This document shows positions 24,211 to 34,564 of a DNA stretch of 64,000 nt, piece by piece. Position 1 is the stretch's first letter; each line of letters begins with the position of its first letter. The position numbers were made by a program, and so were the translations under genes. Source of the DNA: Thermus antranikianii DSM 12462 (lineage in GTDB: Bacteria; Deinococcota; Deinococci; Deinococcales; Thermaceae). The notes beneath the pieces are model-generated. The model worked only from the letters and a program-made list of their open reading frames with translations. It made no database searches and was not told the origin of the DNA. The stretch lies in contig NZ_AUIW01000004.1 in assembly GCF_000423905.1 (NCBI RefSeq), forward strand, positions 154,059 to 218,058, given 5' to 3'.

Positions 24211-25974
24211 TTACTTCCCCACCAGGCGTTTGCGCTGGGAAGGGTCCAGCACCTTCTTGCGCAGGCGAAGGCTTTTGGGGGTTACCTCCAGAAGCTCATC
24301 CTCGGCCAGGAACTCCAGGGCCTCTTCCAGGGAAAGCCGCCTTGGGGGTACCAGGCGGATGTTCTCATCGGAGCCCGCCGCCCGGATGTTGGTGAGCTTC
24401 TTGGCGAGGGTGACGTTCACATCCAGGTCGTTTTCCCGCACGTGCTCCCCCACGATCATGCCCACGTAGACCTCGGTGCCCGGCTCGATGAAAAACTGGA
24501 CCCGCTCCTGCAGGCGGTTCAGGCTGTAGGCGGTGGCCACCCCGGCCTCCATGGCCACGGCGCTTCCCGTGGTGCGGGTGGGGATGGGGCCGGCCTCGGG
24601 GCCGAAGCCGTGGAAGGTGTGGCTTAGAAGCCCCTCTCCTCCCGTAAGGGAAAGGAAAAGACTACGGAAGCCGAAAAGGGCCCGGGCCGGGACCACGAAC
24701 TCCGCCCGCACCCTTTCCCCCACCTCCATGTGCACCATCTCCGCCCGGCGGGCTCCCAAAGCCTCCATGACGCTTCCGAAGCGGTCCTGGGGCACCTCCA
24801 CCACCAGAAGCTCGTAGGGCTCGAGGCCATCCTTGGTGAGCACCCGGGGCTGGCCCACGCTGAACTCGTAGCCCTCCCGGCGCATGGTTTCCAGGAGGAT
24901 GGCCAGATGGAGCTCCCCCCGGCCCCTAAGCTCAAAGACCTCGGGGCCCACCTCCTCCACCTGGAGGGCCACGTTGGTGCGAAGCTCCTTAAGGAGGCGC
25001 TCCTTCAGCTTCTGGCCCGTCACGTGCGCCCCCTCCCGTCCGGCGAAAGGGGAGGTGTTGGCGGTGAGGGTGAGGGCCACGGTGGGCTCGTCCACCTTCA
25101 GGCGGGGAAGGGCCTCAGGGGCTTCTCTGGCGGCCAGGGTGTCCCCGATTCCCACGCCCTCCACTCCCGCCAGGGCCACGATGTCCCCGGGGAGGCTTTC
25201 CTCCACCTCCACCCGCTCCAGGCCCTGGTGGGTGTAGACCGCCACCACCCTGGCGGAAAGGACCCCGTCCCCTTTCAAGATGGCCACGCTTTCCCCCTTG
25301 CGCACCCGGCCCCGGGCCACCTTGCCGATGGCGATCCGCCCCAGGTAGGGGGAGTGGTCCAGGTTGGCCACCAGAAGCTGGAACGGCCCTTCCTCCCACC
25401 TGGGTGAGGGGATGTGCTCGAGGATGGTTTGGAAAAGCTCCGAGAGGTCTTCTTTGGGCGCTTCCCGCCAGGCCCGGCCATCCCGGCCGATGGCGTAGAG
25501 GTAGGGGAAGTCCAGCTGCTCCTCCGTGGCCCCCAGTTCCACCATGAGGTCAAAGGTGAGGTTGAGCACCTCGTCGGGGCGGGCCTCCTTCTTGTCCACC
25601 TTGTTGAGGACCACGATGGGCTTGAGCCCAGCCTGGAGGGCCTTCCGCAGAACGAACCGGGTCTGGGGCATGGGGCCCTCGGCGGCATCCACCAGAAGGA
25701 GCACCCCGTCCACCAGGGAAAGGGCCCGCTCCACCTCCCCACCGAAGTCCGCATGGCCGGGGGTGTCCACGATGTTGATCTTCACCCCACCCCAGACCAC
25801 GGCGGTGTTCTTGGCCAGGATGGTGATCCCCCGCTCCTTCTCCAGGTCGCCCGAGTCCAGGATCCGCTCCCCCTCTTCCTTGGCCAGGGCCTTGGCCTGG
25901 CGGAGCATGGCGTCCACCAGGGTGGTTTTCCCGTGATCCACGTGGGCAATGATGGCAATGTTTCTAATCTCCAT
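24211..25974 (-). CDS. typA: Translational GTPase TypA/BipA
   Basis: 587 residues from MEIRNIAIIAHVDHGKTTL at 25974. Ribosome-binding GTPase of the EF-G class, used in stress and 50S assembly. The G-domain motifs AHVDHGKT, DTPGHADFGGEVER and NKVDK are present, followed by domain 2, EF-G-like domains, and the TypA-specific C-terminal domain (EDELLEVTPKSLRLRKKVL). A longer open frame upstream has no ribosome site at its start and covers the divergent promoter. The RBS GGGAGGAT lies ahead of the chosen ATG; TAGAGT (25999-25994) or the shared TATCCT (26021-26016) may be the -10 box. Confidence 0.96.
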   Translation of the reverse strand: MEIRNIAIIAHVDHGKTTLVDAMLRQAKALAKEEGERILDSGDLEKERGITILAKNTAVVWGGVKINIVDTPGHADFGGEVERALSLVDGVLLLVDAAEGPMPQTRFVLRKALQAGLKPIVVLNKVDKKEARPDEVLNLTFDLMVELGATEEQLDFPYLYAIGRDGRAWREAPKEDLSELFQTILEHIPSPRWEEGPFQLLVANLDHSPYLGRIAIGKVARGRVRKGESVAILKGDGVLSARVVAVYTHQGLERVEVEESLPGDIVALAGVEGVGIGDTLAAREAPEALPRLKVDEPTVALTLTANTSPFAGREGAHVTGQKLKERLLKELRTNVALQVEEVGPEVFELRGRGELHLAILLETMRREGYEFSVGQPRVLTKDGLEPYELLVVEVPQDRFGSVMEALGARRAEMVHMEVGERVRAEFVVPARALFGFRSLFLSLTGGEGLLSHTFHGFGPEAGPIPTRTTGSAVAMEAGVATAYSLNRLQERVQFFIEPGTEVYVGMIVGEHVRENDLDVNVTLAKKLTNIRAAGSDENIRLVPPRRLSLEEALEFLAEDELLEVTPKSLRLRKKVLDPSQRKRLVGK

Positions 25975-26014
25975 GGGCGCACCCAATCCTCCCACTCTAC
26001 CACGTGGGGGCGCG

Positions 26015-26021
26015 TAGGATA
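26015..26021. promoter_or_regulatory. Shared -10 candidate between typA and DUF1028 gene (TAGGATA)
   Basis: TAGGAT (26015-26020) ends six bases before the DUF1028 ATG. The overlapping TATCCT on the minus strand would start typA mRNA near 26009, leaving a leader of about 35 bases with a good ribosome site. Confidence 0.5.
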
Positions 26022-26026
26022 GGGGC

Positions 26027-27937
<1,911 letters not shown>

Positions 27938-27975
27938 GCCCGAGGCCACACAGGGGGAGGAACGGAGGTGGCAAG

Positions 27976-28584
27976 ATGGAGCGCAAGATGGTGGAGCTCG
28001 AGGATACGGGTCTTACCTTTGAAACCCACGTGGACCTGGGGCGCCTGAAGCGCCTTGCGGCGGAGTGGCTGGAGGTCATCGGGGAGGATCCCAGCCGGGA
28101 AGGCCTCGTGAAAACCCCCGAGCGGGTGGCCAAGGCTTGGGCCTTCCTCACCCGGGGCTACCGCCAGGACCTGAAGGCCATCGTCAACGGGGCCCTCTTC
28201 CCCGCCGAGGGGAGCGAGATGGTGGTGGTGAAGGGCATAGAGTTCTACTCCATGTGCGAGCACCACCTCCTGCCCTTCTTCGGCCAGGTGCACATCGGCT
28301 ATATCCCGGGCGAGAAGATCCTGGGCCTTTCCAAGTTCGCCCGCATCGTGGACATGTTTGCAAGAAGGCTTCAGGTGCAGGAGCGCCTGGCGGTGCAGAT
28401 CGCCGAGGCCATCCAGGAGATCCTCGAGCCCCAGGGGGTGGGGGTGGTGGTGGAAGGGGTCCACCTCTGCATGATGATGCGGGGGGTGGAGAAGCAGCAC
28501 TCCCGCACCACCACCAGCGCCATGCTGGGAGTCTTCCGGGAAAGCCAGAAGACCCGGGAGGAGTTCCTAAGCCACCTAAAGTGA
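27976..28584 (+). CDS. folE: GTP cyclohydrolase I
   Basis: 202 residues from [12 protein letters not shown]; the frame extends 14 codons upstream into the previous stop, but the ATG at 27976 follows GGGGGAGGAACGGAGG. It converts GTP to dihydroneopterin triphosphate for folate. The zinc ligands are seen in [12 protein letters not shown] (Cys, His) and VHLCMMMRG (Cys), with [12 protein letters not shown] closing the active site. The length is close to the usual 190-220. It decamerises in known homologues. A GC hairpin follows the stop. Confidence 0.96.
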   Translation: MERKMVELEDTGLTFETHVDLGRLKRLAAEWLEVIGEDPSREGLVKTPERVAKAWAFLTRGYRQDLKAIVNGALFPAEGSEMVVVKGIEFYSMCEHHLLPFFGQVHIGYIPGEKILGLSKFARIVDMFARRLQVQERLAVQIAEAIQEILEPQGVGVVVEGVHLCMMMRGVEKQHSRTTTSAMLGVFRESQKTREEFLSHLK

Positions 28585-28585
28585 A

Positions 28586-28607
28586 CCCCCCCGCCTAGGC
28601 AGGGGGG
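28586..28607 (+). terminator. GC hairpin after folE
   Basis: CCCCCC(C)GCC-TA-GGC(A)GGGGGG forms a strong stem with one mismatch directly after the folE stop. It lacks a T-run, so its role as a terminator is uncertain. Confidence 0.45.
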
Positions 28608-28782
28608 CTTGGTCCGGTGCTGCTAGTCAGGGTTTTGCGGGGGCGCAGGCAGTTCGCATCCCGGCACTGGCGGTCTGCGCTTTCCCGGCGTGGGGGTGGC
28701 CGAGTTTACCCTGCGGGCCTCCCGCCTGCGGTCGGACGAGGGCACCTTTCGTACAGGAAGGGATCCGGTGGACGTGTGGGTC
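28608..28782. other. Unexplained 175-bp segment
   Basis: It lies between the folE hairpin and the 3' end of the DUF2905 gene. No credible gene is seen. Two hairpins can be drawn: GCGCAG/CTGCGC (28643-28648 with 28675-28680) and GCGGG-cct-CCCGC (28713-28725). Both strands give open frames with plausible but unrecognised residues. It could be a structured RNA or the remains of a gene. Confidence 0.4.
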
Positions 28783-29004
28783 TTAGCGGCGAAGAAGGCC
28801 CAGGAGGTTCCAGAGCAGGGTGAGGAGAAGGGAAAGAACCAGGGCCGAGGTGATGGGAATGTACACCCGTAGGCCTTCCCGCTCGATCCGGATGTCCCCC
28901 GGCAGGTGGCCGAACCAGGAAAAGAGCTTGGGGAAATAGAGAAGCACCAGGCCAAGAAGGACCAGCAAAACTCCCAGGAAAAGTAGAGCCTTACCCACCT
29001 CCAT
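28783..29004 (-). CDS. DUF2905 small membrane protein
   Basis: 73 residues from ATG at 29004, overlapping the end of glk by 14 bases. One transmembrane segment (KALLFLGVLLVLLGLVLLYF), then the signature FGHLPGDIRIEREGLRVYIP and a second segment (ITSALVLSLLLTLLWNLLGL). DUF2905 proteins are small inner-membrane proteins of unknown role. It is the last gene of the rlmB-glk operon. Confidence 0.88.
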   Translation of the reverse strand: MEVGKALLFLGVLLVLLGLVLLYFPKLFSWFGHLPGDIRIEREGLRVYIPITSALVLSLLLTLLWNLLGLLRR

Positions 29005-29899
29005 CCCGAACCTCCAGATAGGCGGTGAGGGCGGCACCCAAGAGCCCGGCCTCCCCTCCCAAAAGAGCCCGGCGCAAGGGAGGAGCCTCCCAACCTGCCA
29101 GGTAGTGGCGGTAGGCTTCCTCCAAGGCTTCCCAGTAGGCCTGGGGGGCGTTTAGGGCAAGCCCCCCGCCCACCACCACCACCCCGGGGTCGAAAGCCTT
29201 GACCAGGCTGGCCAGGCCCATGCCCACATAGCGGGCTGCCTGGAAGAGGATGCGCCGGGCCCTGGGCTCGCCTTCCTGGAAGAGCTGGAAGAGCTCCTTG
29301 GTATCCACCTTGCGGTGGTAGGCGTAGGAGGCTTCCCGCTCCAGGGCCCTGCCCGCCGCCAGGGCCTCGAGGCATCCCTCCAGCCCGCAGCCGCACACCG
29401 GCCCCCCGGGAAGCAGGGTGATGTGGCCGAGCTCCCCTCCCTGCCCTCTTTCTCCCCTTAAGACCCGCCCCCCCAGGACCACCCCACCCCCGATCCCGGT
29501 GGATACCGTGAGGAAGAGGGAGCTACCCTCTCCCCTTGCCGCCCCCAGGTGGTGCTCGGCCAGGGCGGCGGCGTTGGCGTCGTTTTCCAGATGGACGGGC
29601 CTTTTGGTGGCCTCCTCCAGAAGGCGGCGGATGGGGAAGTTCACGAGGCCCCGGATGTTGGGGGTGAAGCGGATCACCCCCTCCTTGAAGTCCAGGGGCC
29701 CCGGGGTGCCCAGGCCGATGGCCACACCCTCCACCCCAGCCTCCGCCTCCGCTTTCCTGGTGGCCTCGGCCAGGGCCTGCACCACCGCCATCCCACCTTC
29801 CCCGGGGGTGGGGAGGACCACCTTGGAAAGAAGCCTCGTGCCGTCAAAGACCCCGGCGGCGATCTTGGTGCCCCCTAGGTCCAGACCCACCACGGTCAT
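28991..29899 (-). CDS. glk: ROK-family glucokinase
   Basis: 302 residues. It phosphorylates glucose with ATP in the cytoplasm. The phosphate-binding N-terminus is VVGLDLGGTKIAAGVFDG, the sugar site includes ENDANAAALAEHHLG, STGIGGGVVL is the adenosine region, and the ROK zinc motif is intact (GHITLLPGGPVCGCGLEGC). All this fits kinases rather than ROK repressors, as no N-terminal helix-turn-helix is present. Start and stop overlap the DUF2007 and DUF2905 genes. Confidence 0.94.
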   Translation of the reverse strand: MTVVGLDLGGTKIAAGVFDGTRLLSKVVLPTPGEGGMAVVQALAEATRKAEAEAGVEGVAIGLGTPGPLDFKEGVIRFTPNIRGLVNFPIRRLLEEATKRPVHLENDANAAALAEHHLGAARGEGSSLFLTVSTGIGGGVVLGGRVLRGERGQGGELGHITLLPGGPVCGCGLEGCLEALAAGRALEREASYAYHRKVDTKELFQLFQEGEPRARRILFQAARYVGMGLASLVKAFDPGVVVVGGGLALNAPQAYWEALEEAYRHYLAGWEAPPLRRALLGGEAGLLGAALTAYLEVRDGGG

Positions 29900-30132
29900 G
29901 GGATCTCCTCCTCCAGCGTGGCTTCTGCTTCCCCCAGAAGGGCCTCGGGCACAAAGAGGTTCACGTCTCCCATGTAGGTGCCCAAGGCCGCCTCGGGCAG
30001 GCCGGGAAAAGGAGTTTCCAGGATGACGGGGATGCCCCTGGCCTCGAGCCTTGCCTTCACTCCCTCGGCCACGGGCCGGGGGGCGGTGAGGAGCTTCCTG
30101 TAGGGGGTGCCGGCGATCAAGCGGCGTTCCAT
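29896..30132 (-). CDS. DUF2007-like small protein
   Basis: 78 residues from ATG at 30132. The pattern LTAPRPVAEGVKARLEARGI, then GDVNLFVPEALLGEAEATLE matches the ferredoxin-like DUF2007 domain, annotated elsewhere as a putative signal-transducing protein; no function is established. It overlaps the M20 gene by 16 bases at its start and glk by four at its end. Confidence 0.7.
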   Translation of the reverse strand: MERRLIAGTPYRKLLTAPRPVAEGVKARLEARGIPVILETPFPGLPEAALGTYMGDVNLFVPEALLGEAEATLEEEIP

Positions 30133-31187
30133 AAAGCCTCCACCAGGCGCACGTAGTCCTGGGCGGCCCCCTCCACCTCGGCCAAGGGAATATGCTCCCT
30201 GGGGGTGTGGGCTAAGGAGGGATCCCCCGGGCCGTAGCCCAAGACGGGAGCCTTGGTGCCCAGATAGGGGGCGTCGGTGGTGAAGGGCCAAAGGCCCGCC
30301 CCCTCCTGGTCCAGGGCCTTAAGGGCCGCAAGGAGCAAGGGGTGGTCCTCCGGCAAGCGGTAGGGAGGCCAGAGGGCGGGGATGACGAGGCGCACCTCCC
30401 CCGAGGCCCGCTCCTCCTCGGGAATGTAGACCGAGGCATCCCCCAGGGCCTTGAGCCTCTCCAAAAGAGCTTCTAGGTTGGCCTCGGGCTCGTAGCGCAC
30501 ATCCAGGTACAGGCGCACCACCCCGGGGGTCTGGTTCCGGGCCCCGGGGTAGGTGTCCACCCGGGTGGGGGTGAGCTTGAGGCCGGGGGGAAGGGGAAGC
30601 TCCTTTAGGGCCAGCAGGTACTCCCCGAGGCCGAAGAGGGGGTTTTCCGGGCCCGAGAGGGCAGCGTGGGCCTCCTCCCCTTCAAAGTCAACCCAGACCT
30701 CCGCTCGGCCCCGGTGGCCCCGCATGAGCCTTCTTCCCGAGGGCTCCCCCAGGATGAAGGCCAGAGGGGAAAGCCTTTCTGCGGCATGACGGCTTCCCAA
30801 GCCCCCCACCTCCTCCTGCACCGTGGCGAGGAAGCGCACCCGTCCCTTGAGGGGTTTTTGGGCGAGGGCCTCGAGGGCCAAGAGCATGGCCACCAAAGGC
30901 CCTTTCATGTCCACCGCCCCCCGGCCCCAGACGGCCTCCTGGGCCACGGTGCCCTGGGGGTAGGGCCAGTGCAGGGGATCCCCCACGGGCACCACGTCCA
31001 GGTGCCCGGTTAGCACCACCTCGGGTTCCTTCTCCCCCAGAAGGGCCTCCACGTTTCCCGCCTCGTCCAGGGTGGCCGTCAGGCCCATGCCCTTGAGGGC
31101 CTCCAGGAGAAGGGCCGCCACCTCCCCTTCCTGCCCGGGGAGGCTTTCCGCCTGGAGGAGGCGGGAAAGAAGCCGGATCCAGTCCAC
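30117..31187 (-). CDS. M20-family metallopeptidase / deacylase (ArgE/DapE class)
   Basis: 356 residues. Di-zinc hydrolase of the ArgE/DapE/LysK class. Metal ligands are visible: His in VVLTGHLDVVP, Asp in GRGAVDMKGPL, the catalytic/bridging Glu pair in FLATVQEEVGG and His near the end in PSLAHTPREH. The dimerisation lid domain lies at about residues 165-275. It resembles Thermus LysK ([LysW]-lysine hydrolase) in length, but no lysW or arg/lys genes are adjacent, so the substrate is open. It begins four bases after rlmB. Confidence 0.88.
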   Translation of the reverse strand: MDWIRLLSRLLQAESLPGQEGEVAALLLEALKGMGLTATLDEAGNVEALLGEKEPEVVLTGHLDVVPVGDPLHWPYPQGTVAQEAVWGRGAVDMKGPLVAMLLALEALAQKPLKGRVRFLATVQEEVGGLGSRHAAERLSPLAFILGEPSGRRLMRGHRGRAEVWVDFEGEEAHAALSGPENPLFGLGEYLLALKELPLPPGLKLTPTRVDTYPGARNQTPGVVRLYLDVRYEPEANLEALLERLKALGDASVYIPEEERASGEVRLVIPALWPPYRLPEDHPLLLAALKALDQEGAGLWPFTTDAPYLGTKAPVLGYGPGDPSLAHTPREHIPLAEVEGAAQDYVRLVEALWNAA

Positions 31188-31191
31188 GACC

Positions 31192-31908
31192 CTATCCTAC
31201 ACCCCGGCCCAGGGCTGCCATGTAGAGGGCTATCCCTAAGGCCACGGAGGCGTTCAGGGACTCGGCCTCCTCCCGGATGGGGATGCGGAAAAGCTCGTCG
31301 CAGCTTTCCCTTACCAACCGGCGCATACCTTCCCCTTCCGAGCCCACCACCAGGGCCAGGGGCCTTTGGAAGTCCAGCTCCTTGGGGGTTTTTCCCCCCC
31401 TTACATCCAGGCCGTACACCCAGAGCCCCCTTTTCTTGACCTCCTCGAGGGCCCGGGGAAGGTTTTTCACCTTCACCACAGGAAGCTTTAAGGCGGCCCC
31501 GGCGCTGGCCTTCAGGGCCAGGGGCGAAAGGGGGGCGCTTCGGCGCTCCTCGGACACCACCCCGTGGGCTCCCAGGGCCAGGGCGCTTCGGATCATGGCC
31601 CCGTAGTTCCTGGGGTCGGTGATGCCGTCCAGGAAGACCAGAAGGGGAAGCTCCTTGCGGGCTTCCGCCAGGGAGAAGGCTTCCTCCAGGGGGGCGTAGC
31701 GGGGTTCCTCTATCTCCGCGGCCAAGCCCTGGTGGTGGGTGGTTCTCAGGAGGGTGTCCAGCTCGATCCGGGGCACCAGGGTGTACTCCGCCCCCAGCCT
31801 CTCCAGCTCCCTTAAAAGCCAGGCCTCCACCCCCCGGGCCACCAAAACCCGCCGCACCCGGCCCTCCTTCAGGGCCTCGAGGACCGGGTTCCTTCCGTAG
31901 ATCCACAT
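31192..31908 (-). CDS. rlmB: 23S rRNA (guanosine-2'-O-)-methyltransferase, RlmB type
   Basis: 238 residues. SPOUT-class methyltransferase. The short N-terminal substrate domain starts WIYGRNPVLEALKEGR. The three SPOUT motifs follow: FLDGITDPRNYGAMIRSA, LALVVGSEGEGM and IPIREEAESLNASVA, which form the knotted SAM site. TAAACT at 31920-31915 lies six bases before the ATG, so the message is probably leaderless and heads a five-gene operon (rlmB, M20, DUF2007, glk, DUF2905). Other SpoU paralogues such as the tRNA Gm18 enzyme look similar; the N-terminal domain favours RlmB. Confidence 0.88.
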   Translation of the reverse strand: MWIYGRNPVLEALKEGRVRRVLVARGVEAWLLRELERLGAEYTLVPRIELDTLLRTTHHQGLAAEIEEPRYAPLEEAFSLAEARKELPLLVFLDGITDPRNYGAMIRSALALGAHGVVSEERRSAPLSPLALKASAGAALKLPVVKVKNLPRALEEVKKRGLWVYGLDVRGGKTPKELDFQRPLALVVGSEGEGMRRLVRESCDELFRIPIREEAESLNASVALGIALYMAALGRGVG

Positions 31909-31954
31909 GGCCTGAGTTTACGACCCAGTATGATGAAAGCGAAGGAGGCGAGCC

Positions 31955-32389
31955 ATGTACAAAACCATCCTGATGCCCACGGACGGAAGCTCCTGTAGCT
32001 TCCAGGCCCTGGAGCACGGCCTTTCCCTGGCCAAGGCCTTGGGGGCCAAGGTTCACTTCCTCTACGTGCTGGAGAATCCCGCCCAGGCCATCTGGATTGC
32101 TCCCGAGAGCGTTCCTTATGGCCTTGAGCTTTTGGAGGACCTGAAAAAGGCGGGGGAGGAGGCTATTGCCAAGGCCTTGAGCCTGGCTCAAGAGAAGGGG
32201 GTGGAGGCCACGGGGGAGGTGAAGGAGGGGGTGCCGATACCCACCATCGTGGAGGCGGCCAAGGGATTCGACCTCCTGGTCATGGGCACCCACGGGCGCA
32301 CCGGGCTGGATAAGCTCCTTTTGGGCTCGGTGACCGAGGGGGTCTTGCACCGGGTGGGGATACCCGTTTTGGTGGTGCGGTGCCGTTAA
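31955..32389 (+). CDS. Universal stress protein (UspA family)
   Basis: 144 residues. Starts YKTILMPTDGS with the Asp that binds the adenine, and carries the ATP-binding loop MGTHGRTGLDKLLLGSV near residue 108, so it is of the ATP-binding type. Single USP domain, cytoplasmic. TATGAT at 31929-31934 and the ribosome site AAGGAGG precede the ATG. It diverges from rlmB across 46 bases. Confidence 0.94.
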   Translation: MYKTILMPTDGSSCSFQALEHGLSLAKALGAKVHFLYVLENPAQAIWIAPESVPYGLELLEDLKKAGEEAIAKALSLAQEKGVEATGEVKEGVPIPTIVEAAKGFDLLVMGTHGRTGLDKLLLGSVTEGVLHRVGIPVLVVRCR

Positions 32390-32431
32390 ACCCCATCTCC
32401 TGCTAGGTAAGGGGGAGCCCTGGCTGTAGCG

Positions 32432-32947
32432 ATGCGGCTTATTAGCGCGTTCGTTTCCTCGAGGGTGGCCCCCAGTGATCCCTTGTACTCCCGCCTGGTC
32501 CGCTACGGGGAGGTGATGGCCGAGGAGGGCTTTGGCCTGGCCTGTGGGGGCTACCAGGGAGGGATGGAGGCCTTAGCCCGGGGGGTGAAGGCCAAGAGGG
32601 GAATGGTGGTGGGGGTCACCGCCCCGGCCCTTTTCCCCGAGAGGCGGGGGCCCAACCCTTACGTGGACCTCGAGCTTCCGGCTGCCACCTTGCCCGAGCG
32701 CATCGGTAGGCTTTTGGACCTGGGGGCGGGGTACCTGGCCCTGCCGGGTGGGGTGGGCACCTTGGCCGAGCTCACCCTGGCCTGGAACCTCCTCTACCTG
32801 CGGCGGGGCTTGGGGCGGCCCTTGGCGGTGGACCCTTACTGGCTTTCCCTCCTCAAGGCCCACGGGGAGATCGCCCCGGAGGACCTGGCCCTTTTGCAGG
32901 TGGTGGCGGACGAGGGGGACTTGCGGGCGTTTTTGCGGAGCCTATGA
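32432..32947 (+). CDS. LOG-family protein (TIGR00725-like)
   Basis: 171 residues with a Rossmann-like fold. The family motif [10 protein letters not shown] is at about residue 106 and the nucleotide-side motif [11 protein letters not shown] near 38. Relatives are cytokinin-type phosphoribohydrolases or molybdenum-carrier-like proteins; this shorter type has no firm function. It overlaps the next gene by four bases (ATGA). I see no good ribosome site or close -10 box before the ATG. Confidence 0.85.
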   Translation: MRLISAFVSSRVAPSDPLYSRLVRYGEVMAEEGFGLACGGYQGGMEALARGVKAKRGMVVGVTAPALFPERRGPNPYVDLELPAATLPERIGRLLDLGAGYLALPGGVGTLAELTLAWNLLYLRRGLGRPLAVDPYWLSLLKAHGEIAPEDLALLQVVADEGDLRAFLRSL

Positions 32948-33327
32948 GCGAAACCCTTGTGGTGTACGTGCCGGATCTGGGCCAGGGCGTGAGCTTCTAC
33001 CAGGCTTTGGGGCTGGCCCTGGAGGAGCTGATCCCGGAACGGGAGGCCCTTCTGGCTCCCCTCGAGGGGCCCCTTCTCCTCCTGCGCCCTGGAAGCGGGG
33101 GGGTGGAGCAGGGGCCCAACCGCCCCCGGCCCGAGGGGCATGGCTTTGCCCGGGTGGGGGTGGAGGAAGGCCGCCTGGTGTTCTTCGTGGAGAACCTGGA
33201 GCACGAAAAGTTTCGCCTTTCCAAGTACGGCCTTCCCTTCCGCGAGGCAGGGGGACACCTCCTCCTCTTTGACCCGGGGGAGAACCCGGTCTTGGTGCGG
33301 GAGCTTCCCCCAGAGAAACATTCCTGA
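32944..33327 (+). CDS. VOC (glyoxalase/bleomycin-resistance) superfamily protein
   Basis: 127 residues. The beta-alpha-beta-beta-beta pattern of one VOC half is seen ([20 protein letters not shown] at the N-terminus and [15 protein letters not shown] at the end). Only some of the usual metal-ligand positions (for example [10 protein letters not shown]) are recognisable, so the activity is open. It is coupled by overlap to the LOG gene, and the HAD gene starts 14 bases later. Confidence 0.8.
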   Translation: MSETLVVYVPDLGQGVSFYQALGLALEELIPEREALLAPLEGPLLLLRPGSGGVEQGPNRPRPEGHGFARVGVEEGRLVFFVENLEHEKFRLSKYGLPFREAGGHLLLFDPGENPVLVRELPPEKHS

Positions 33328-33340
33328 CCCGAGGAGATAC

Positions 33341-34090
33341 ATGAAGCTTTGGCTTTTGGATCTGGACGATACCCTTCTTGTGGACCACCGGGTGAGCGAG
33401 GAGGTCTTGGGCCGCTTGGGGCAGGAAGTAGGAGTGGAGGGACTACCCCAGGCGGTGCGAAGAAAAGCAGAGGAGTTCTTCCGGCAGGCTCCCTTCTACC
33501 CCTGGGCCGAGCGCATCGGCCACTCGGCCCTGGAGGCTCTTTGGGCCCGCTACTCCACCCCGGGGCTGGAAACCCTGGCGGAGTGGGCCTGGCCCTTTCG
33601 GGAAAGGGTTTTCCAGGAGGCCCTTAGGGCGCTTGGCGGTCCTGTGGAGCGGGCCCGGGAGCTGGCGGAGGCCTTTTTCCGGGAAAGGCGCCGCTACCCC
33701 CTTTTCCCCGAGGTGCCGGAGTTTCTGGAGGCCCTTAGAGCCAGGGGGGCCATCCCGGTCCTCCTCACCAACGGCGTGCCCGACCTGCAGCGGGAGAAGC
33801 TCGCCGGGGCAGGCCTTGGGGAGGCCTTTTCCCTCACCTTGGTTTCCGGGGAAGTGGGGCTTGGCAAACCTGACCCCAGGCTCTTCCGCATGGCCCTTTG
33901 CGCCTTTGGCGTGGGCCCGGAGGAGGCGGTGATGGTGGGGGATAACCCCGAGCGGGACATCAAGGGAGCCCTTTCGGCGGGGATAAGGGCGGTGTGGGTG
34001 GACCGGGGCCACCGCCCCAAGGACCCCCGGTATCCCGCCCACCTGGAAGTCCAGGACCTCCTGGAGGCCTTGACCCTCCTGGAGGCTTGA
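33341..34090 (+). CDS. HAD-superfamily hydrolase
   Basis: 249 residues from ATG at 33341, preceded by GAGGAGAT; the frame is open further upstream through the VOC gene but has no start signal. Motif I LLDLDDTLL carries the nucleophile Asp, motif II is LTNGVP, motif III Lys lies in GLGKPDPRLF and motif IV is MVGDNPERDIKGA. A helical cap sits between motifs I and II (subclass I), as in phosphoglycolate phosphatase and 5'-nucleotidase-like enzymes. The substrate is a small phosphate ester that cannot be named from sequence. Confidence 0.92.
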   Translation: MKLWLLDLDDTLLVDHRVSEEVLGRLGQEVGVEGLPQAVRRKAEEFFRQAPFYPWAERIGHSALEALWARYSTPGLETLAEWAWPFRERVFQEALRALGGPVERARELAEAFFRERRRYPLFPEVPEFLEALRARGAIPVLLTNGVPDLQREKLAGAGLGEAFSLTLVSGEVGLGKPDPRLFRMALCAFGVGPEEAVMVGDNPERDIKGALSAGIRAVWVDRGHRPKDPRYPAHLEVQDLLEALTLLEA

Positions 34091-34174
34091 CCCTCCTTGG
34101 CCGCAAAGGGAAGTTTTGATACCCTTTGTGATTTCCCTCCGTGAGCCAAGGACTTCCTGGGATAGCCTTGGACC

Positions 34175-34564
34175 ATGTACGAGGCGGTCCTTTTCCTACA
34201 CAACCTGGTGCGCTGGGCGGTCTTGGCCTTTGGCTTCCTGGCCCTTTGGCGCCCTGGGGCTAAAGAAGGAGCCTTTTTCGCCCACGCCCTCACCCTGCAG
34301 GTGGTGTTGGGGATCCTGCTGGCCTTCGTGAGCCCTCTCTTTCAGGGAGCCTTGGCCAGCCTCGAGGCGACCCTGCAAACCCCAAGCGAGGCCCGCTACT
34401 TCGTGGCCGAGCACTGGGTGGGAGGGCTTGTGGCCTTGGGCCTGGCCCACGCTGGGCTTTCCCAAGCCCGAAAGGGAAAGCCCCGGGCCCGGCTCCTCTT
34501 CGCCCTGGCCCTGGCGCTGGTGCTCCTTTCCATTCCCTGGTTCCGGCCCCTTCTTAGGCTTTAG
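34175..34564 (+). CDS. Small integral membrane protein (four helices)
   Basis: 129 residues with four transmembrane segments. The start YEAVLFLHNLVRWAVLAFGF has His and Arg in the first helix, and there are further His residues in the later helices (HALTLQ, AEHWVGG, HAGLSQ). The pattern resembles small cytochrome-b-like or DUF membrane proteins of other phyla, but I cannot prove haem binding. TAGCCT at 34163-34168 lies six bases before the ATG: probably leaderless. It overlaps the convergent Uma2 gene by four bases. Confidence 0.7.
   Translation: MYEAVLFLHNLVRWAVLAFGFLALWRPGAKEGAFFAHALTLQVVLGILLAFVSPLFQGALASLEATLQTPSEARYFVAEHWVGGLVALGLAHAGLSQARKGKPRARLLFALALALVLLSIPWFRPLLRL

Noticed and set aside
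28690..28872. A 60-residue gene on the plus strand after folE
   Set aside because: Its second half is antisense to the DUF2905 gene and there is no ribosome site or known match.
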